DNA from: Sarocladium kiliense
Taxonomy: Eukaryota; Ascomycota; Sordariomycetes; Hypocreales; Sarocladiaceae
Assembly (NCBI GenBank): GCA_030734395.1
Contig: JAUZTG010000042.1
Location: forward strand, 2,170,001-2,234,000
Reading direction: 5' to 3'
DNA length: 64,000 nt
This document shows, in pieces, positions 11,764-22,062 of this stretch. Below the pieces are notes generated by a model. That model was given only the letters and a program-made list of their open reading frames with translations. It was not told where the DNA came from and made no database searches. The translations under genes were made by a program, and so were the position numbers. Positions within the stretch are counted from its first letter, which is position 1, and the number at the start of each line of letters is the position of its first letter.

Positions 11764-12656
11764 GATACGTGTGTTGAGTTTGTCGAAAGACGCAAATGAA
11801 GAAATGAGGGAAGAGGGACCAGCTCAACACATGTTTCGTCGCTATCAAAGGCACGAGGACTCGACTTGATCGTCGTTGATAATTATCGTCTCCGAGTCAC
11901 GTACAGCCGTCCGCCCGGCAGTGGGAAGCTCCACGACCCCGCGAAGTACCTTGACTCACGCCCGGTAGATCCGAAGTATAACGCACGGTATGACGATCGC
12001 GAACATAGATGGGACACTGGGTCGCGGAAGCCGGACAGGGGAGGTTAAAGATGCATAACCCCAAGAAGCTTCCAGAGAGAGAATGAGCAGGGGGAAATGT
12101 CAGGATATGATCCCTTTGTTGGGCATAAAGTGTGTCATAAAGGTCTCCTGGGTCCCGTGGACAGTGGCGGCGGCACTGGCGGTCATCAGTTGTTCCCGGG
12201 CTCCACTTGAATATGCACACGGAACTTGGTGAGATAGTGGTGAGACCGAAACCAACAGTGCAGCCACCCGGCGACTTACGTCCGTCCAAAGACAAGGCCG
12301 GCCTGCGCTGGTGCATGAGGCGATAAGCCCCGTGGCGCGCACGCAATGAGGGGTCCCTTGGCTGTGTTGGGTTCGCCTGATGGATGGTGGGGATGCCTTG
12401 GAGCGTTTCAGGGCCGTCTGTTGTCACACGCGACTAGTATCTGGCTGGACTGTTGTACATTCTTCATGGCAGCACAGCGTGAGATGAACGTGAGGGCCCA
12501 GATAGACAACGGGCTAAGAACGCACCAGCCAAACGCGCTCTCTCCGAACGTGTGTCAACAGCGGCATATTAAGCAAGTGGCATCAGAAACGTTGTTGCAT
12601 TCATGTTATGCTATCTAGGGGGTGAATATTACAGCTTTCCCATTGCAGCAGATACC
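11764..12656. other. Gene-free spacer between yippee gene and dipeptidase gene
   Basis: 893 bp. The 11764-side is the promoter of the yippee gene. A 176-codon minus-strand frame at 11897-12427 has no family resemblance and I do not call it. Confidence 0.5.
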
Positions 12657-14321
12657 TTACTGCTGCGGCTCTTCCGCCACGTAGTGCAAATACGCGCCCA
12701 GCAGCTTGATGCCCTCAATGTAGTTACGCTTGTCCAGCTTCTCGTTGATTGAATGCGCACCGTCCGTGGAGCTGCCCATGGGGAGCAGCAGAACGTTCTT
12801 ACCGGTCGCCTCCTCGAAAGTGAGGGTAACGGGAATACTATCAATTCGTGTCAGTACAGTGCCAACATTGTACACATCTTCTCACGGGACAACTTACCTT
12901 CCACCCTCACGAGTGAAGTCAGGAGTAACGCCCCAAACACGCTCAACAGCCTTGGCAGCCGCTGAGAAGTTCCAGTGCTTCGGCGAAGCCACCCACCACT
13001 TGCCTGTGTGCTGTGCCCACACCTTCAAAGTATTCTTGCTGTTAAGCTTCGCAAACTGCTCCTTGACGTACTTGTACACGCACTCATTGGTCTGGTCGAT
13101 ATCCATGTCCGGAACGGTGCGAATGGAGAACTTGCCGGTGACCTTGGCTGGGATCACTGTTTTTGCTCCTGGTGCGGAAAACGCACCCTCGATGCCATGG
13201 AGTGAGAGCGAGGGGTATCTCCAGCGGCCCATCAGGGTGGACTTCTTGTCCTCAAAGATAGTAGTCTTGCTGCCAAGCGACTCGTGCAGTGTCTCCATGG
13301 TGAAAGCAATACCGTCGTAGAGGCCCTCCTCTTCTGGCGAGACAGGAGCAACCTGCTCCATGATGCCGGGGATTTGGATCTTGCCATTGGTATCGACCAA
13401 CGAGCCCATGACGCGAACAAGGTCAGTCATGGGCTCCTGGGCGGTGCCTCCAAAGACACCACTGTGCAGATCGGCTCCGGGACCAGACACTTCGACCGAA
13501 TAGTAGTTGCAGCCACGGAGACCGTAAGTCAGGCATGGCTTTTCGGTTCCCAGCCAGTAGTTGTCAGATATGCACACAGCGTCGGCATCCGCAAAGTACT
13601 TCTTGGCCTCGGCTTGGATGAAGTCATCGAGGCCTTCCGAGCCGTACTCCTCCATTCCCTCGAAGCACATGAGGAGGTTCACGGGGAAGTCCACACCAGC
13701 TTTCTGGTGTGCCTCGATAGCATTGAGCCAACCGAGAACGGGACCCTTATCATCGGTCGATCCGCGACCAAACATGCGGCCCTTGTCGTCCACAGTGAGG
13801 TCGAAGGGTTCAGTAGCCCAGCCATCGCTCTTCTCAGCAGGCTGCACATCGTAATGACCGTAGACAAGAATCGTGCGCTTGTTGCTGTCCCGTCCGTATC
13901 GACCGAGAACAACAGGGGGGAGGTCGAGGTGCTCCTTGTGTGGTTGCTTGCCAAGCGGCCGTAGCTCGACCTCAGCACCCAAGTTCTTAAGCTCCTGGCC
14001 CAGCCACTCTCCCATGCGAACTACGTCGGGACGTCGAGCATCTTCGGCAGAGATAGAAGGAATAGCAACTGCCTTACGCAGACGCTCGATGAAGTGGTCG
14101 GCATTGCTGTCGACCTGCTTGAAGAAGCCGTCAAGTTGGGGAGCCATCTTCTTCGCTTGATGTGATCGAATCGAGTCTGTCAGGTACGGACGATGGATAG
14201 GGTGTTGGATTGCTGCAGTCGGTATATGAGGACGAGCAATGGGTTTAAAGGATCCGACAAGAGCCGTTCGTGACAATGAGGAAAGGGTATTTGGCCAGAG
14301 AGGCCGGCAGATGCGGGGCAT
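12657..14321 (-). CDS. dug1: M20 metallodipeptidase, Dug1/CNDP type (Cys-Gly dipeptidase)
   Basis: Two exons on the minus strand: 14321-12898 and 12837-12657 (intron 60 nt). From the inner ATG at 14147 the product is 476 residues, matching yeast Dug1 and mammalian CNDP2. From the ATG at 14321 it is 534 residues with an Arg/Ser/Pro-rich, acid-poor extension resembling a mitochondrial targeting peptide. Numbering from 14147, metal ligands and catalytic residues are visible as YGHYDVQPAE (His98, Asp100), GRGSTDDKGP (Asp132) and FEGMEEYGSEG (Glu166-Glu167). Dug1 cleaves Cys-Gly in glutathione turnover, and this is the expected role here. The C-terminal exon carries GSSTDGAHSINEKL, which supplies the distal metal-binding histidine. 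The open frame continues to 14393 but there crosses a poly-C tract, so I do not use that start. The gene is divergent from mpe1. Confidence 0.93.
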
Positions 14322-14377
14322 GTTGGCCGACCATCTGCATCGAGGGGGAGCTGTGAGAGGAAGTTGCGTGCAGAAGT

Positions 14378-14391
14378 CCCCCCCCCCCCCC
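14378..14391. repeat. Poly-C tract (14 nt)
   Basis: Fourteen consecutive C on the + strand, just upstream of the preferred start codons of the dipeptidase gene. Length may vary between isolates or be a sequencing uncertainty. Confidence 0.8.
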
Positions 14392-14820
14392 ACCAGCGCC
14401 CAAGGCGGTTGATAGCGGCCGAGGACCTTCTGTAGCGGGGTCTTCAGCGCCCACCGTATCGGTTACCAGCGGCAGCCAATGGCGACAAGGTTGGAGGTAA
14501 GAAGCAGATGGCACGGGCACGTGACCAGCCCGTTTGGAAGCTTGAGGCAAGGAGTCAGAGTTTGATCAGTCAGCAGGTCTCACAGTCCCCATCTGACTGA
14601 ACGGTCTCCTTATCCACCCTTCTCCTCGATTCTCTCCTCTCTCTCTCTTGTGTCCTCATCATCGCCATCACCTATTCGCTCACCGCATCACCCAGAGCAC
14701 CGTCACGGCCGACTTTCGAAGCGACTAGCGACTGACTTGTTCGAGCTCGGTTTTGCCGCTTCGTAGACGCTCTTCTTTAACCTCCAGGTTCTCATTCATT
14801 CCCCCGTCGCGGTCGCAGGA

Positions 14821-14842
14821 CCCCCCCCCCCCCCCCCCCCCC
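14821..14842. repeat. Poly-C tract (22 nt)
   Basis: Twenty-two consecutive C on the + strand in the divergent promoter, the longest homopolymer I noticed in the window. It could form G-rich secondary structure on the other strand, and its exact length is error-prone. Confidence 0.8.
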
Positions 14843-15390
14843 AATTCGTGCCGTAGCCTGGGCAAGAGTCTCACTTCAACCTTGTCCACCGCATCCCTTT
14901 GCGACGCGACACAGTATCTTGACCGTTGAGGCGGCTTTCGGATTTGGTTAGGTCTCACAAAGGCTCATTTGAGGGCATTCTGGCGTAGGGCCTCTTTGTG
15001 GTGTTTAGGGAGCGTGGAGGATCTAGGACCGTTGCTTGCCAACAGGCATCAGCCAACTGTACACCTTATCCAACTCACCCGTTGACGCTGCTTTCTCTTT
15101 GTTCTCCGAATACAAGAAACAAAATTTAATTCCCCTTCCTATTTGCTGTTGATCAGGGTTCGATCAGTGCTGGGCACCAGAACAGAGGGCCTCGAGCGAA
15201 AAAGACAAGAATCAAGAAACAAACAAAGAAAGGGTTCTTTCAGCCACGATCATCGACGTACTTACTAAGTGCTTTGCTGTGCGATTCGAGACGAACTTGT
15301 CCCCTTGACAGATATCGATAGTCTGCTCAGGCAACTTCACCTCTTCACAACGACATTCTTCCCATCTAACAACACCAGTACCTTACCATC

Positions 15391-17397
15391 ATGGCTTCCT
15401 CAGTTTTCTTCAAGTTCAAATCCCAAAGGGAGCCCACAAGAGTGGAATTTGACGGAACTGGCATCTCGGTGTTCGAGCTGAAGCGTGAGATCATCACCAA
15501 AAGCGGACTCGGCGACGGCACAGACTTCGACCTTTCAATATACACAGACGATAACAGTGAAGGTGGGTTTTCGGCGACTAGACTACGACAAGCATCTCAG
15601 ATTGCTGACTTTGACATAGAGTACGACGATGACACAACAATCATTCCAAGATCAACGACTGTAATCGCGAGGCGACAGCCGGCACTCAAGCCAGGTGCTG
15701 GCCGTGCGGCACGCTATGTCTCGGGCAAGGCGCCTGTCAATGCGAAGAATGCTGGTCGCAGAGAACAAGCATCAAAAGCGACAGCTTCTAAGCCTAGCAG
15801 CAATGCCATGACCCAGATGAACGCTGCCATGACCGAAGAAGAGAAGATGGCGGCTATGTTCGCAGCACAGTCGGAGCAATGGAATGCGCAACAAGAAGAG
15901 ATGTCACAGTATGTACACTTTGCCCGAGACCAACACCACCAGTCAAGTGCTAAGAGAAATAGTCAAACACCAGTTTTCAAACCAGGCATGAAACGGCCAC
16001 CAACCAACGTTCCGGACCGTGACCCTCCCAACGGATACATCTGCTACCGATGTGGCCAAAAGGGTCACTGGATACAGCTGTGTCCTACCAACGACGATCC
16101 AGAGTTCGATAATCGACCTCGTGTGAAGCGAACCACTGGCATCCCGCGGTCGTTCCTGCAAAAGGTCGACAAGTCTGTCATACTAGCTCAAACAGATGGC
16201 GATGAGACCAAGCGGCCATCCGGTGTTATGGTGAATGCAGACGGAGACTACGTCATTGCAGAGCCGGACAAGGCATCCTGGGAGCAATTTCAGGCTAAGA
16301 CCAAGACATCGTCAGCAGCAAAGGAAGCGGAGGCAAACGATGACAAGGAGGCGCAGGAGCGTGGGCTGTCATGCCCTATTGACAAGAAGCTGTTGATAGA
16401 GCCAATGAAGACGCCTTGCTGCAAGAAGTCGTTCTGCAATGACTGCATCACAAATGCTCTCATTGAAAGCGATTTTGTCTGCCCATCATGCCAGACTGAA
16501 AATGTATTGATCGACGACCTGCAGCCTGATGAGGAGGCCGCCAAGAAGATCCAGGAATATGTGAAGGAGAAGGAAGCGGCAAAATCCCCCCCGCCAGCCT
16601 CGCCTAAGGCGGAGAAGTCTGAAGAGGCAGATAAGGAGAAACCCGAAGAAACAGCAGGGGAGGAAGCGGAGGAGAAGAAAGACACAGCACCTACACCTTC
16701 AAAGGACGAGCCTTCAAAGGGATCCCCTGCTGCGGAGAAGCCAGCTTCATCGAGCAGGGAGGATTCAGTTAGATCGCCAACCGGTGCAATGTCAGAGACT
16801 AAGGAAACGTCAAGCACAGACAAAGCCGACGAAACGAAAGACTCGAAGGACGACAGTGCCAAGCTTGAAGAGGCAAAGTCCAAGAAACGTCCTGCCAACG
16901 ACTTTCTCGAGAACCCCAAGATTCCTAAGGGACCCCGGGCCATGCAGCAACAGCAACAGCAGCCGTTCAACCAGATGCCAAACATGATGAACGGTATGCC
17001 CGATATGGGAATGCAAAACATGATGTTTAATGGCATGCCTATGATGCCCAATATGATGGGTATGCCCGGCATGGGTATGGGGATGCCCAACATGATGCCC
17101 ATGATGGGAATGCCCAACATGAACATGGGCGGCTTCAACGGCATGCCCAACATGAACAACGGTGGCTGGGACATGAATGCTATGAACGGTATGAACGGAA
17201 TGAACGCCAACATGGGGATGAACGGTAGCGGCCCTGGCATGATGAACAATCACGGCGGCGGTGGCAATTACCCCGTCCGTCACAACTTCACGCAGCCGCA
17301 GCAGGATGACGACGCATACTTCCGCAAGCCCGTGAACCCGCACCGCCACCAGAATAAGAGAGGAAGGGCGCGGCCTAGCGATTACCGCGAGCTGTGA
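15391..17397 (+). CDS. mpe1: Mpe1/RBBP6-type cleavage and polyadenylation factor
   Basis: Component of the pre-mRNA 3'-end processing machinery (CPF). The frame is open for 668 codons, but comparison with the conserved DWNN domain shows two stop-free introns at 15563-15619 (57 nt, GTGGGT donor) and 15909-15962 (54 nt, GTATGT donor, GCTAAG branch). Exons are therefore 15391-15562, 15620-15908 and 15963-17397, giving 631 residues. Splicing restores NSEEYDDDTTIIPRS at the end of the DWNN ubiquitin-like domain (1-78). A CCHC zinc knuckle CYRCGQKGHWIQLC (about 181-194) and a RING-like domain from SCPIDKKLL to FVCPSCQTEN (about 290-333) follow. Then come a charged Lys/Glu/Ser region, a Gln run and an unusual Met/Asn/Gly/Pro-rich tail of about 110 residues. 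The start ATG is followed at once by the DWNN beta strand. Confidence 0.95.
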   Translation: MASSVFFKFKSQREPTRVEFDGTGISVFELKREIITKSGLGDGTDFDLSIYTDDNSEGGFSATRLRQASQIADFDIEYDDDTTIIPRSTTVIARRQPALKPGAGRAARYVSGKAPVNAKNAGRREQASKATASKPSSNAMTQMNAAMTEEEKMAAMFAAQSEQWNAQQEEMSQYVHFARDQHHQSSAKRNSQTPVFKPGMKRPPTNVPDRDPPNGYICYRCGQKGHWIQLCPTNDDPEFDNRPRVKRTTGIPRSFLQKVDKSVILAQTDGDETKRPSGVMVNADGDYVIAEPDKASWEQFQAKTKTSSAAKEAEANDDKEAQERGLSCPIDKKLLIEPMKTPCCKKSFCNDCITNALIESDFVCPSCQTENVLIDDLQPDEEAAKKIQEYVKEKEAAKSPPPASPKAEKSEEADKEKPEETAGEEAEEKKDTAPTPSKDEPSKGSPAAEKPASSSREDSVRSPTGAMSETKETSSTDKADETKDSKDDSAKLEEAKSKKRPANDFLENPKIPKGPRAMQQQQQQPFNQMPNMMNGMPDMGMQNMMFNGMPMMPNMMGMPGMGMGMPNMMPMMGMPNMNMGGFNGMPNMNNGGWDMNAMNGMNGMNANMGMNGSGPGMMNNHGGGGNYPVRHNFTQPQQDDDAYFRKPVNPHRHQNKRGRARPSDYREL

Positions 17398-17967
17398 ATG
17401 TCCTCTACCCTTAATCATCAGTTTCACCCGACAGGCGGTGCATGTTCCGTTCTGGCTAGTTCCCACAAAGGGCCTTGGTCTTCCTTGGCTTGCGTTCAGC
17501 ACATAATAATGAGAGAGGGCGACGGATGGATTTTATGGCATGATCCAGGCAAGATGGATCCGGCGTTGTTTGGGGCTTTGCCCTCCTTTTTTCCACTTTC
17601 ATGAACAAAGAGGCGGTTGGCGTTGGAGGATTGCGTTGAAGCTACCTGACACTTGTATCAACTAAAGACAAAAGCGGGCATTGAACCCGGTTGTGGAGGC
17701 CAACATGAATTGATATCAACTGTTACAAATGCACATATTGTTTCGACCGTGTGAGATGTGATGTTCCCTGTTGTGTTTTCTACGGATATCTGTATCGTAA
17801 CAAATTTGCTTCTACGCTCTCTGTACCCAACCCTCACGCAGACTTCCCTCTCCTAAACTCCCATACTCCAAGTCTTACTATTGTATCGTATGCCGAGTTT
17901 ATGCCTGCTGCTAAATCGCTCCATCCTGTTGTCGCCCCAACTTCATCATATCATGTCTTTTTAACAT
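17398..17967. other. Convergent spacer between mpe1 and get3
   Basis: 570 bp between facing stop codons, holding both 3' untranslated regions. No gene or RNA seen. Confidence 0.6.
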
Positions 17968-19049
17968 CTATTGCGGAGGCTCGTACGGCTTGACGAGCAG
18001 TTCACTGAACTTCTCGAGCTTCTCCTTGCCGCGGACCTCCTCAACAAGCAAGGGCATCTTGACGACGTTGAAATCCTCCGCATACAGCTCCTCATACTGA
18101 TCAAGATACTTCCTCTGCATCTTCCTCCTCGCGTTGCACTGCTCGCATTCGCTGCCCGCCTTGGGGAACAAGAGTTGGTTCACGACAATGCAATGTGAAT
18201 CAATACCATAGCCCGTCAGCTCCTGGATCATTCTCTCCGTCTCATACAAGCTCAAGAACTCTGCAATGCAAACACACACGAAGGTCGTCAGCTCCGCATC
18301 CTTGAACTGCGTGTTCACTTCGGAGATAGTAGCACGCAGAGACTCGAGCTTTTCCATCATGTCGTTCAAGTTCTGGCCGTTGGGGAGCTGGCCGCCGGAA
18401 CCCAGGAAGCCGTTGAGAAGAGGGCCGTATTGCGAGGAGAGCTGGGAGACTTTGGCGAGAGCTTTTTCGAGGACGGAGGGGAATTGGAGGAATCGGAGGG
18501 TGTGACCGGTGGGGGCCGTGTCGAAGATGATGGTTTCGTAAGAGAGGGACTTGACCTGCTTGAGGACCTCGGCGAAGGACATGGCTTCGTCGATACCGGG
18601 GATCTAGACGGTATGTTAGCTTGGTCACCCATGATGAAGCCTTTCCCAGTGGTACGCACAGCAAAAGCCAAATCCTGCATCATCCCACCCATACCACCCC
18701 CAAGCGCATTCAAATCCTCCTGCCCCTCTCCCTGCCCAGCCAACAGATCCTGCATGCTCCCATTTGGGTCAATCTCCATGGCGCTCAGGTTATCAAACCC
18801 GTTCACCAGCCTTGCCTCCTTGCCAAACTTCTGGGAGAAGGCATCGCTGAGGTTGTGAGCGGGGTCTGTGGAGATGAGGAGGACAGAGCGACGGTGTTTG
18901 GCGAGCTGGATGGCGAGAGAGCAGGAGGTTGTAGTCTTGCCGACGCCGCCTTTGCCGCCGACGAAGATCCAGCGGAGGGAGCGCTGATCGAGGAGGGTTT
19001 GGAGGGAAGGCTCGAGGGCGTCGTCGGCGGAGACGAGGGCGGTGGACAT
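17968..19049 (-). CDS. get3: Get3/ArsA-type ATPase for tail-anchored protein insertion
   Basis: Cytosolic ATPase that carries tail-anchored membrane proteins to the Get1/Get2 receptor at the endoplasmic reticulum. Two exons on the minus strand, 19049-18660 and 18603-17968, with a 56-nt intron (GTGCGT donor), give 341 residues, the normal Get3 size. The deviant P-loop GGKGGVGKTT is at about 31-40, the switch I STDPAHNLSDAFSQKFG region follows, and the switch II block IIFDTAPTGHTLRFLQFP spans about 155-172. The zinc-binding CEQC pair (about 283 and 286) that joins the dimer is present. The hydrophobic, Gly-rich client-binding region lies between. It is single-domain, like eukaryotic Get3 and unlike the duplicated bacterial ArsA. 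It is convergent with mpe1 and divergent from the isourate hydrolase gene. Confidence 0.96.
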
Positions 19050-20279
19050 GGCGGCGGAGGAATGAAGATGGAGGGAGAAGAAAGGCTTTTGGGTGTTGGT
19101 TCGGGAATCAGGAGTCGAAGAGGCGTTGTGGTGGCTGGCGGGTTAACGTGGATGTGAAGGTGGTGTTGTGGGAGAGAGCTGGTGATGTTGGCGGTGGTGG
19201 TGGAGGGGCAGCGACACGAAAACGTGCGTCACTGAGAAAGGCCCCGCGCTACGCAGGCAAGGCGAGGTACTGGGGTGGCAGGCACTCAGCTCAGGTATAG
19301 GCAGGGGCTTCATCGAAGGTGCTAGCAAGTTCATTTACTTCCAGCCCCTATTCTAACACCTATTATATTCTCTACTATACTATTATACTTTTTGATATCT
19401 ATTTGGTAATTATTCGAATGCCTATTTTGATATATGTTCCAAATTTTGCATTTGATCAAAGCCTCACCAGCCGCGGCCGGATCTTCAAATAATGGTGTCC
19501 ACTTCTTGACAGGCATGGCTTTGGGAGCTCATCAAGTAGTGCTCTGCGCAAGATACAGCAGGTATCTCTATATGTTCCCACCGATGCCAGTCCAGAGATA
19601 ATGTTAGTACCTTCGTACCTTCACCAAGTTGCACTCGGCTGCACAGTTCAACTGTCCGTCACCTCCCTGCAACGCTACTAGTAGGTGCATCTTCATCCAG
19701 GGCTCCTGGATCCTCAACCCGAACTATTGTAGACTGTTGCACTGTAAACTCGATCCGATCTTTCCTCCGTATGCGCTTGTGGTTCAGCCCAGCCTCTCGT
19801 CCAACGGTAGTGGCGCCTAGCTCCATAAGGTGGTGGTACCTTAAGCTGGAGCGGTAACTCTGTACCTGAAGCGGCGGAGGCCGACGACGGACCCAACCTG
19901 TGTGAGAGCAGAACTGGTCGCGATAGCGGACGGGCACGTTGGTCCCAGCTACCTTCTATCTTGCTCGAGATTTCCTGCTGCAACAATATTCTTTCTCTTC
20001 AACTGTCCACTAACTCTCCCTCTCTCACACACGCAGCTGATCTGCAGCCAGCTCATCTTCAGCTATTTATATCAGACTAACCTCGCCTCTTTCTTGCTTC
20101 GCCTCATCTTCCAGGGACCTGGAGCTCCTCCTCACCATCCCACCCCGCATCACCACCAACGTCGTGCCTACAAGTAAGCTCACTCACCCTCACTCTTCAA
20201 CATTCCCCCCAGCCCTCATCTCTTTCTCACACAAATCACTCAGTCAGAAATCTTCACAGCTTGAAAACTCCTGCCCAAC
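19050..20279. other. Divergent promoter of get3 and isourate hydrolase gene, with an AT-rich island
   Basis: 1.23 kb without a supported gene. A sharply AT-rich island covers about 19,340-19,450 and interrupts otherwise GC-rich DNA. Words of the GTACCT/AGGTAC type recur (19265, 19607, 19615, 19835 as full GGTACC, 19862). A 61-codon minus-strand frame at 19331-19516 overlaps the island and is not called. Confidence 0.5.
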
Positions 20280-20693
20280 ATGTCCACCCCCGGCAAAGAC
20301 CCCATCACCTGCCACGTCCTCGATACCACAACCGGCCGCCCCGCCAAATCCATCCGCGTCCGCCTTGAAGGTCCATCCCAACCCTCCACCTCCTCCACCC
20401 TCCCCAAGACCTTCGAATCTCTCACCGACGACGACGGCCGCGTCCGTGTCTGGCTCCCTTATTCCCCCGATGATGCATCTGGCGAGGTCCCCGTCCATAC
20501 GCTAGTCGACGTGCTCGAAACGGTAAAGGGTCCTTCGCGGTGGACGTTGCGGTTTGATACGGCCGGGTATTTTGGTGACGAAGCGACTTTCTTCCCTGAG
20601 GCGACGGTGGTATTTCGGGTGGAGGAGGGACAGAGTTATCATGTCCCGTTGTTGTTGAGCCCTTACAGCTACACTACCTATCGAGGCAGCTGA
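20280..20693 (+). CDS. 5-hydroxyisourate hydrolase (transthyretin-like)
   Basis: Second enzyme of urate degradation, hydrolysing 5-hydroxyisourate after urate oxidase. A single exon of 138 codons encodes 137 residues, slightly longer than bacterial homologues because of a Ser/Thr-rich insertion (about 33-41). The N-terminal ITCHVLDTTTGRPA block carries the active-site His; the middle holds an Arg; the C-terminus ends in the diagnostic YRGS tetrapeptide that distinguishes the enzyme from transthyretin. There is no SKL-type peroxisomal signal. The start is the ATG at 20280, which leaves four residues before the conserved strand. No other uric-acid genes lie in the window. Confidence 0.95.
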   Translation: MSTPGKDPITCHVLDTTTGRPAKSIRVRLEGPSQPSTSSTLPKTFESLTDDDGRVRVWLPYSPDDASGEVPVHTLVDVLETVKGPSRWTLRFDTAGYFGDEATFFPEATVVFRVEEGQSYHVPLLLSPYSYTTYRGS

Positions 20694-21264
20694 AGGGGGG
20701 ATGTGCATGGATCATGGAGAACGCATGTGACGATACGTGCCGGATTCAAAGGCCGGGTCGATCGATGTGGAAGACAAGGTTGCCCAGACTTTCATGTCAC
20801 GAACTACCATGATGGTGGAATACTAAATTGGCTATCTTTTCTGGCAAATGGCACCAGTCTGCATCAGACCACCCACCGTCTTCACCCTTCCCAACCCAAG
20901 TACGCCTCCAATTTTGAGAAGCCGGTAGTGATCCCTCGCCCTTTCCAGAAGGACGCCATTATCAAACTCCCATCCGTGATAATATTGATTGTAACAAGTT
21001 TCCCGAAAAGTTGGGAGAGCAAGAACACTTGAGAAAGAAAATGGAAAGCTCCCGGTTGCAGCATGGAAGCTCGCTTCGCTGAGAGGAATCGCAAAGTTGT
21101 TCGGCCGTGATACGTCATTCTTTGTCTGCTTCTCTCTCTCTCTCTTCTCCTTTTGCTCCATTTTTGTCGGCTGCAGAGCCACCGCGTTCTTGTAATTCGG
21201 CCGTGAAAAGATATCGTAAAGGTTCGTAGCGTAGATCGGCTTTTGATCGATGGATCACAGGACA
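20694..21264. other. Convergent spacer with a TC microsatellite
   Basis: 571 bp between facing stops. A (TC)7 run at 21131-21145 is the only repeat. Minus-strand frames at 20832-21289 read through it and are not called. Confidence 0.5.
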
Positions 21265-22062
21265 TCAGTCCCGGTTGGAACGCCGCCATCGGCTCAAAAA
21301 TCCTCCTTTCCTCGAGCTGTGACTCTCTGGCGAGGACGGGGGAGTCTCATCATCCCTCTTCGAGCGGAAGCTGTCTGTCTCTTCTCTCGACGTTCTCGGG
21401 CTGGAGAACGAAGCGCTCAGTGGTGTTTCGGGCACTCGTGAAGAATTAGTTGAGGGAGCCGTAGGATGTGCAGGCGCAGCAGCAGTAGCAGCAGGTGGTG
21501 ATATGGTCCCTGTGCCCGGTCGTGTAATTGTGCCTGATGAAGTGCGGCTAACGCCCGCGGTGGCGTCGACAATAGACATGACACTTTGCAGAGCTTCAAA
21601 CTGGGGCGTGATCTTGCCGTAGCTGACGGTTCGCTTATGTTTGCTGAGGCGAGAACGACGGAAAGATCGTTTGTGAGAGAAGGGGTCAGCGTTGAGGAGG
21701 TCATCGTCCATGGTGATGCGTGCGTTCGGTGAGAGGTCGGCGCCGGGGTAGGGAAGGGTAGTGTTTCGGTCTGAAAAGACGAGTTAGCACCAAGTTATAT
21801 ACTTTTATTATTTTGTCGAGGCTTTCCATATAGAAAGTGTCGATTCTTGAGGGGGGCACCAACCGCCATTAAATGGTTCAGGAAAGCCCGTGTCGCGGTT
21901 ACGACGTCGGATGCTGGAAGCCGAAGCGCTCACGGGACTCGATGGTGCAGACATGATCTCTATCGATGGAACTTCGGGAAAATGTTCAGTACTTGCGTTA
22001 TGATGATGGTGGTGAATCCGGTGATCGAGCATGGCCATAGCCATGGGGGTTCCGAAGGCCAT
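21265..22062 (-). CDS. Unrecognised Ser/Thr/Arg-rich protein, probably disordered
   Basis: I do not recognise this protein. Two exons on the minus strand, 22062-21864 and 21770-21265, give 234 residues. The 93-nt intron has an uncommon GTTGGT donor but a textbook GTGCTAAC branch point 18 nt before its TTTTCAG acceptor, and the frame is preserved. The product starts MAFGTPMAMAMLDHR, contains a His run, then a run of Ser/Ala/Pro, a DRNTTLPYPGADLSPNARI block that looks folded or motif-like, a basic KRSFRRSRLSKHKRTVSYGK stretch suggesting nuclear or RNA contact, and a long Ser/Thr/Pro-rich tail ending in SRWRRSNRD. No membrane segment or signal peptide is evident. An upstream ATG at 22116 would add 18 hydrophobic residues. 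Confidence is moderate for the gene and low for the start. Confidence 0.6.

Larger units (their letters stand above)
14322..15390. other. Shared divergent promoter region of dug1-like gene and mpe1
   Basis: About 1.07 kb between two outward-facing start codons. It contains two long homopolymer C tracts and extended CT-rich leaders (about 14,590-14,720 and 15,330-15,390). The latter directly precedes the mpe1 start codon, a common feature of highly expressed fungal genes. No gene is called; a 77-codon minus-strand frame at 14725-14958 is only open because it reads through the poly-C run. Confidence 0.55.

Noticed and set aside
14725..14958. 77-codon minus-strand frame with a Gly run
   Set aside because: The Gly run is just translation of the poly-C tract; nothing else supports coding.
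16290..17249. 319-codon antisense frame over mpe1 with Ile/Met/Pro repeats
   Set aside because: A shadow of the Met-rich coding repeat on the other strand; the sense protein has clear conserved domains.
16810..17502. His/Val-rich antisense frame over mpe1
   Set aside because: Also a shadow of the ATG-rich repeat of the Mpe1 tail in another frame.
17680..17710. T-arm-like CGGG-TTCAATG-CCCG on the minus strand
   Set aside because: Only a four-pair stem with a non-consensus loop end, and no acceptor stem partner or A box at the right distance; not a tRNA.
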